From: JANWXR01 sp033577755
GTDB taxonomy: Bacteria > Chloroflexota > Anaerolineae > Anaerolineales > UBA6663
Assembly (NCBI GenBank): GCA_033577755.1
Contig: JAVQXV010000148.1
Location: 1 to 7,654, forward strand
DNA: 7,654 bases
Direction: 5' to 3'
Position 1 is the first letter of the stretch; the number at the start of each line of letters is the position of its first letter. Shown here piece by piece: positions 5,402-7,654 of the stretch. A model generated the notes under the pieces. That model saw nothing but the letters and a program-made list of their open reading frames with translations. It searched no databases and was not told the origin of the DNA. The translations under genes and the position numbers were made by a program.

Positions 5402-5468
5402 CGCGGAGAACACGGAGAGCCCAGAGCTTTTCCTTGTTCGTTGCTTCGCGCGCTCTATGCTCTCGGCG
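5402..5468. repeat. Decayed long inverted repeat of the CGCGGAGAACACGGAG type
   Basis: Arms at 5402-5420 and 5450-5468 match as inverted repeats at 14 of 19 positions around a 29-base centre. The outer parts, CACCGCGGAGAACACGGAGA and GGCGATGAAA, resemble an intergenic element that I recall from many environmental bacterial genomes (CCGCAGAG..CGCAGAG / CTCTGCG..CTCTGCGGTGAAA). This copy appears eroded. It lies in the divergent spacer between the lipoprotein and TPR genes. Confidence 0.5.
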
Positions 5469-5487
5469 ATGAAACCATCCTTATACT

Positions 5488-5515
5488 TTTACAATCGGTT
5501 CAGGGCTTATAAGAT
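5488..5515 (+). promoter_or_regulatory. Alternative promoter candidate upstream of the TPR gene
   Basis: TTTACA (5488-5493, one mismatch to TTGACA) is followed after 16 bases by TAAGAT (5510-5515). The area is AT-rich compared with its surroundings and also holds the palindrome CTTATAAG (5506-5513). It would give a short leader of about 30 bases without a ribosome binding site, so it competes with the leaderless candidate just downstream. Confidence 0.3.
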
Positions 5516-5518
5516 TCT

Positions 5519-5547
5519 TTGCACGCCGTCAGTCTGCATGATACACT
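5519..5547 (+). promoter_or_regulatory. Promoter candidate for a leaderless TPR-protein mRNA
   Basis: TTGCAC (5519-5524), a 17-base spacer, then TACACT (5542-5547) preceded by TGA, which forms an extended -10 (TGn). The box ends seven bases before the ATG at 5555, the same distance as TATAAT to ATG in the divergent lipoprotein gene. No Shine-Dalgarno lies before 5555. The hexamers are weak individually, and the geometry is the main support. Confidence 0.42.
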
Positions 5548-5554
5548 CCAGACG

Positions 5555-7654
5555 ATGTCGGTGGAGATGTTCAACGAGGCGATTCGGGCGGCAAAGAGCG
5601 GCCAGCGCCGCCGCGCCCGTGACCTGCTGACGCGCCTGATTAAGACCGACCCGGAAAAGGTGGATTATTGGGTCTGGCTCAGCTCCGTTGTCGATTCCGA
5701 GAAAGAGCAGCTCTTCTGCCTGCAAAAGGCCATCAAGCTCGACCCGAATTCTATCGCTGCGCGGCGCGGACTGGTGATGCTCGGAGCGCTCTCGCCGGAA
5801 GAGGCAGCTCTGCCACGCACGTTAACCCTCGATGACCTGAGGCCGTCGCCGCCGGTGAGCCGGGCCGCGCAGGCCGCCGGCAACTTCTGGGCCGACCCGC
5901 GCAATCGGGTGCTGGCGCTCCTCGCTGTGGCAGTGCTGTCCCTGGCAGTCGTGCTCAGCGCGCTGGCCCTTCGCTTCCTGGCGCCGCAAGCCTGGAACGC
6001 AATCTTCAACCCGCCGCGCGTTGTCGTCATCACCCCGCCTACCGCAACCGCGACCCTCATGCCCACGCCGACCGTGACGCCGACCGAAACGCCCCGGGTT
6101 GAGACCTGCGGCCTGCCTGCTCAGGTCAACCCGGCCATCCCGCTCTCCACTTACCTATGCGTGCCCGAACCGACGCCGCGCCCCTTCGTGCCGACCGAGT
6201 CCGTGCTGCCGGTTCAGGAAGCCTACCGTCTCGTCCGCGACGCCTACTTTCGCGGCCACTGGGATGCCGTGCTGCGCCTAAGCGACCAAGCCAAGAACGC
6301 CGCGCCCGATAGCCCCTATCCCTATTTCTATTTGGCTGAAGCCCTGCGCAACCAGGGCGGCGCTGCCAACCTGCGCGCCGCGGCCAACGAGTACGCTCAG
6401 GCTTTGGCCCGCAATTCAAGCTTCGCACCCGCCTTATACGGTCGCGCCCTGACGCGGCTGGCACAGGCCAACGGCAACGAAGCCTTACGTGACCTCGACC
6501 GGACATTGCAGGCCGATCCGGCCTTCGTCCCCGCGTTGGTGCTGCGCGCCGAAATCTTCAGCGCCAACGCCAACTTCCCGCGCGCGCTGCAGGATTTGCA
6601 ACAGGCCCAGGCACTGGCAGCTGATGACGCGAACGTGCTGGCCCGCCTGGCATTGGCCTACGCCGATAACGGCCGGCCACAGGAAGCACTCGCCCAAGCC
6701 GAGCAGGCGCTGGCACTCGACCCCACACATGTCGTCGGCTATTACGCCCGTGGACGTGTGCTGTTGGAGACCGGCACACCGGAGGTCGCCGCCCGCGACC
6801 TGGCCATCGCTTCCGCTTACTTGACGAACCCCGCCGGCCTCCGTCGCTGGTTCCCGGCCGCCGCCGCGCTCAACTTCGGCAACGCCTACGCCGCCCGAGT
6901 GCTAACGGCCTACGGCCGCGCCTTGGCCGCGACCGGTCAGGATGAGGCAGCGCTGACCACGCTCAATGATGCGCTCTCCCGATTCGCCGCGCTGCCGGCG
7001 GCACGGATAACGCGCGGCCAACTGTTGCTCCAGGCCGGACGCTATGAGGACGCCCGCGCCGACTTCAATGCCGTCATCGCCGCCCTTCAGCGCAACACCG
7101 ATGACCCGTTGCTGTTGGAGGCCTACCTGGGCAACGGCGAGGCGCTGCTCGCCACCGACCGGCCCGAAGGCGCGCTCTCCAACTTCATCGCGGCGACGCG
7201 CCTCGCTCCGCAAAACCTAACCGCGCAAATCGGGCTGGGTCGCGCCTACTTGGCTGCCGGACAAGCCGATAAAGCGGTAGAGACACTGACCGCTGTCCTG
7301 ACGAACGAAAACGCCGCCACCGCCGAATCGGCTCAGGCGCGGCTTTGGCGTGCGCGCGCCTATGAAGCGCTCGGCAAGCGTGCAGAAGCTGCGGCGGACT
7401 GGCAAGCCCTGACCGAAACCGACACGCCCCCTGAAGTAGCTGCCACCGCCGCTGCCGCGCTGACCGCCTTCAGCCCGCCCGGCACGCTCACCCCTCAGAT
7501 GCCGGCGCCCGGTGCTACGTCCACTCCCACACCGACGGCAAAAGTTACGCCCGGCGCTACACGAACGCCGACCATCACGCTAACGTCGGCATTCACACCC
7601 GGCACTACGCAAACATCTATGACGCCGACGCCGGCAACCACAGCCGGTGCGACG
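5555..7654 (+). CDS. Membrane-anchored TPR-repeat protein with Pro/Thr-rich linkers (3' end missing)
   Basis: An unbroken frame of 700 codons runs to the window end without a stop, so the C-terminus is outside. Residues 1-77 are a cytosolic TPR-like helical domain (FNEAIRAAKSGQRRRARDLL, then DYWVWLSSVV, LQKAIKLDPN). After a linker, one transmembrane helix spans about 119-142. Arginines before it suggest the N-terminus is inside and the rest is outside. Residues 155-217 are a Pro/Thr-rich stalk broken by Cys185 and Cys202, a possible disulfide. From about 221 to 625 there are roughly ten TPR units; clear ones have GRPQEALAQAEQALALDP at 373-390, GRYEDARADFNAVI at 495-508 and GQADKAVETLTAVL at 569-582. 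From about 640 a second Pro/Thr-rich low-complexity stretch with PGAT-like units begins. TPR arrays bind other proteins, and no catalytic domain is visible. An extracytoplasmic scaffold or envelope assembly role is inferred. The start at 5555 fits the promoter geometry; ATG at 5567 is an alternative. Confidence 0.88.
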   Translation, partial: MSVEMFNEAIRAAKSGQRRRARDLLTRLIKTDPEKVDYWVWLSSVVDSEKEQLFCLQKAIKLDPNSIAARRGLVMLGALSPEEAALPRTLTLDDLRPSPPVSRAAQAAGNFWADPRNRVLALLAVAVLSLAVVLSALALRFLAPQAWNAIFNPPRVVVITPPTATATLMPTPTVTPTETPRVETCGLPAQVNPAIPLSTYLCVPEPTPRPFVPTESVLPVQEAYRLVRDAYFRGHWDAVLRLSDQAKNAAPDSPYPYFYLAEALRNQGGAANLRAAANEYAQALARNSSFAPALYGRALTRLAQANGNEALRDLDRTLQADPAFVPALVLRAEIFSANANFPRALQDLQQAQALAADDANVLARLALAYADNGRPQEALAQAEQALALDPTHVVGYYARGRVLLETGTPEVAARDLAIASAYLTNPAGLRRWFPAAAALNFGNAYAARVLTAYGRALAATGQDEAALTTLNDALSRFAALPAARITRGQLLLQAGRYEDARADFNAVIAALQRNTDDPLLLEAYLGNGEALLATDRPEGALSNFIAATRLAPQNLTAQIGLGRAYLAAGQADKAVETLTAVLTNENAATAESAQARLWRARAYEALGKRAEAAADWQALTETDTPPEVAATAAAALTAFSPPGTLTPQMPAPGATSTPTPTAKVTPGATRTPTITLTSAFTPGTTQTSMTPTPATTAGAT
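7508..7654 (+). repeat. Degenerate PGAT-type repeats in the TPR-protein tail
   Basis: CCCGGTGCTAC (7508), CCCGGCGCTAC (7550), CCCGGCACTAC (7598) and GCCGGTGCGAC (7643) recur at 42, 48 and 45 bases, all multiples of three. They encode PGAT, PGAT, PGTT and AGAT (residues 652, 666, 682, 697) with Thr/Pro-rich filler between. The array probably continues past the window. Confidence 0.65.

Noticed and set aside
5306..5413. N-terminal extension of the LysM lipoprotein by 36 residues
   Set aside because: It would place the lipoprotein signal internally and spans the TATAAT promoter box.
4920..5630. A 236-residue + strand reading across the LysM gene and the spacer
   Set aside because: Antisense to the LysM domain and Pro-rich linker, Gly/Arg biased, and it runs through the promoter region and into another frame of the TPR gene.
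1..7654. Defence system, CRISPR, insertion sequence, tRNA or other RNA gene
   Set aside because: No cas, toxin, nuclease or transposase motifs, no regular spacer array and no tRNA-like cloverleaf were found on reading both strands.

Overview
The window reads as chromosomal DNA from a GC-rich bacterium, most likely a member of the Chloroflexota (Anaerolineae-like). This is inferred from style, not from any marker gene. The signs are a large TPR protein with an N-terminal cytosolic helical part, one membrane span and Pro/Thr-rich linkers; a LysM lipoprotein with the same kind of linker; two genes that look leaderless, with a -10-like box 7 bases before the ATG; and a heptameric palindromic spacer element of the TACGCAA/TTGCGTA type.

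Bases 1-3154 (+ strand) form a phosphate-centred gene series. It contains the 3' end of pstB (ATPase of the phosphate ABC transporter), a thioredoxin-type arsenate reductase (arsC), a calcineurin-like metallophosphoesterase, an HD-superfamily phosphohydrolase, and phoU. The last three are close together. The HD stop codon lies inside the phoU ribosome binding site, which suggests coupling. A terminator-like hairpin at 3217-3237 closes the series. Working model (inference): Pst imports phosphate and unavoidably arsenate, ArsC reduces the arsenate, PhoU restrains the transporter and its signalling, and the two hydrolases act on unknown phosphorylated substrates, possibly as part of phosphate signalling.

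Bases 3155-3396 are a 242-base spacer holding the terminator and, near its end, a TTAACCC/GGGTTAA inverted repeat. It precedes a 98-residue protein of unknown function (3397-3693, +). That gene converges with, and overlaps by 13 bases, a minus-strand pair: a PlsC-type acyltransferase (3681-4370) and, upstream of it, a LysM lipoprotein (4367-5305). The pair overlaps by ATGA. Both convergent stop codons lie in one imperfect palindrome.

Bases 5306-5554 are a 249-base divergent intergenic region. It holds promoter candidates for both flanking genes and a decayed long inverted repeat. From 5555 to the window end an uninterrupted + strand frame of 700 codons encodes the membrane-anchored TPR protein. 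Its stop lies beyond the window.

No stretch longer than 300 bases lacks a gene. I found no RNA gene, insertion sequence, CRISPR array or obvious defence system. The most interesting material is the composition of the pst-phoU series, the short structured repeats and the leaderless promoter geometry, rather than a clearly new system.
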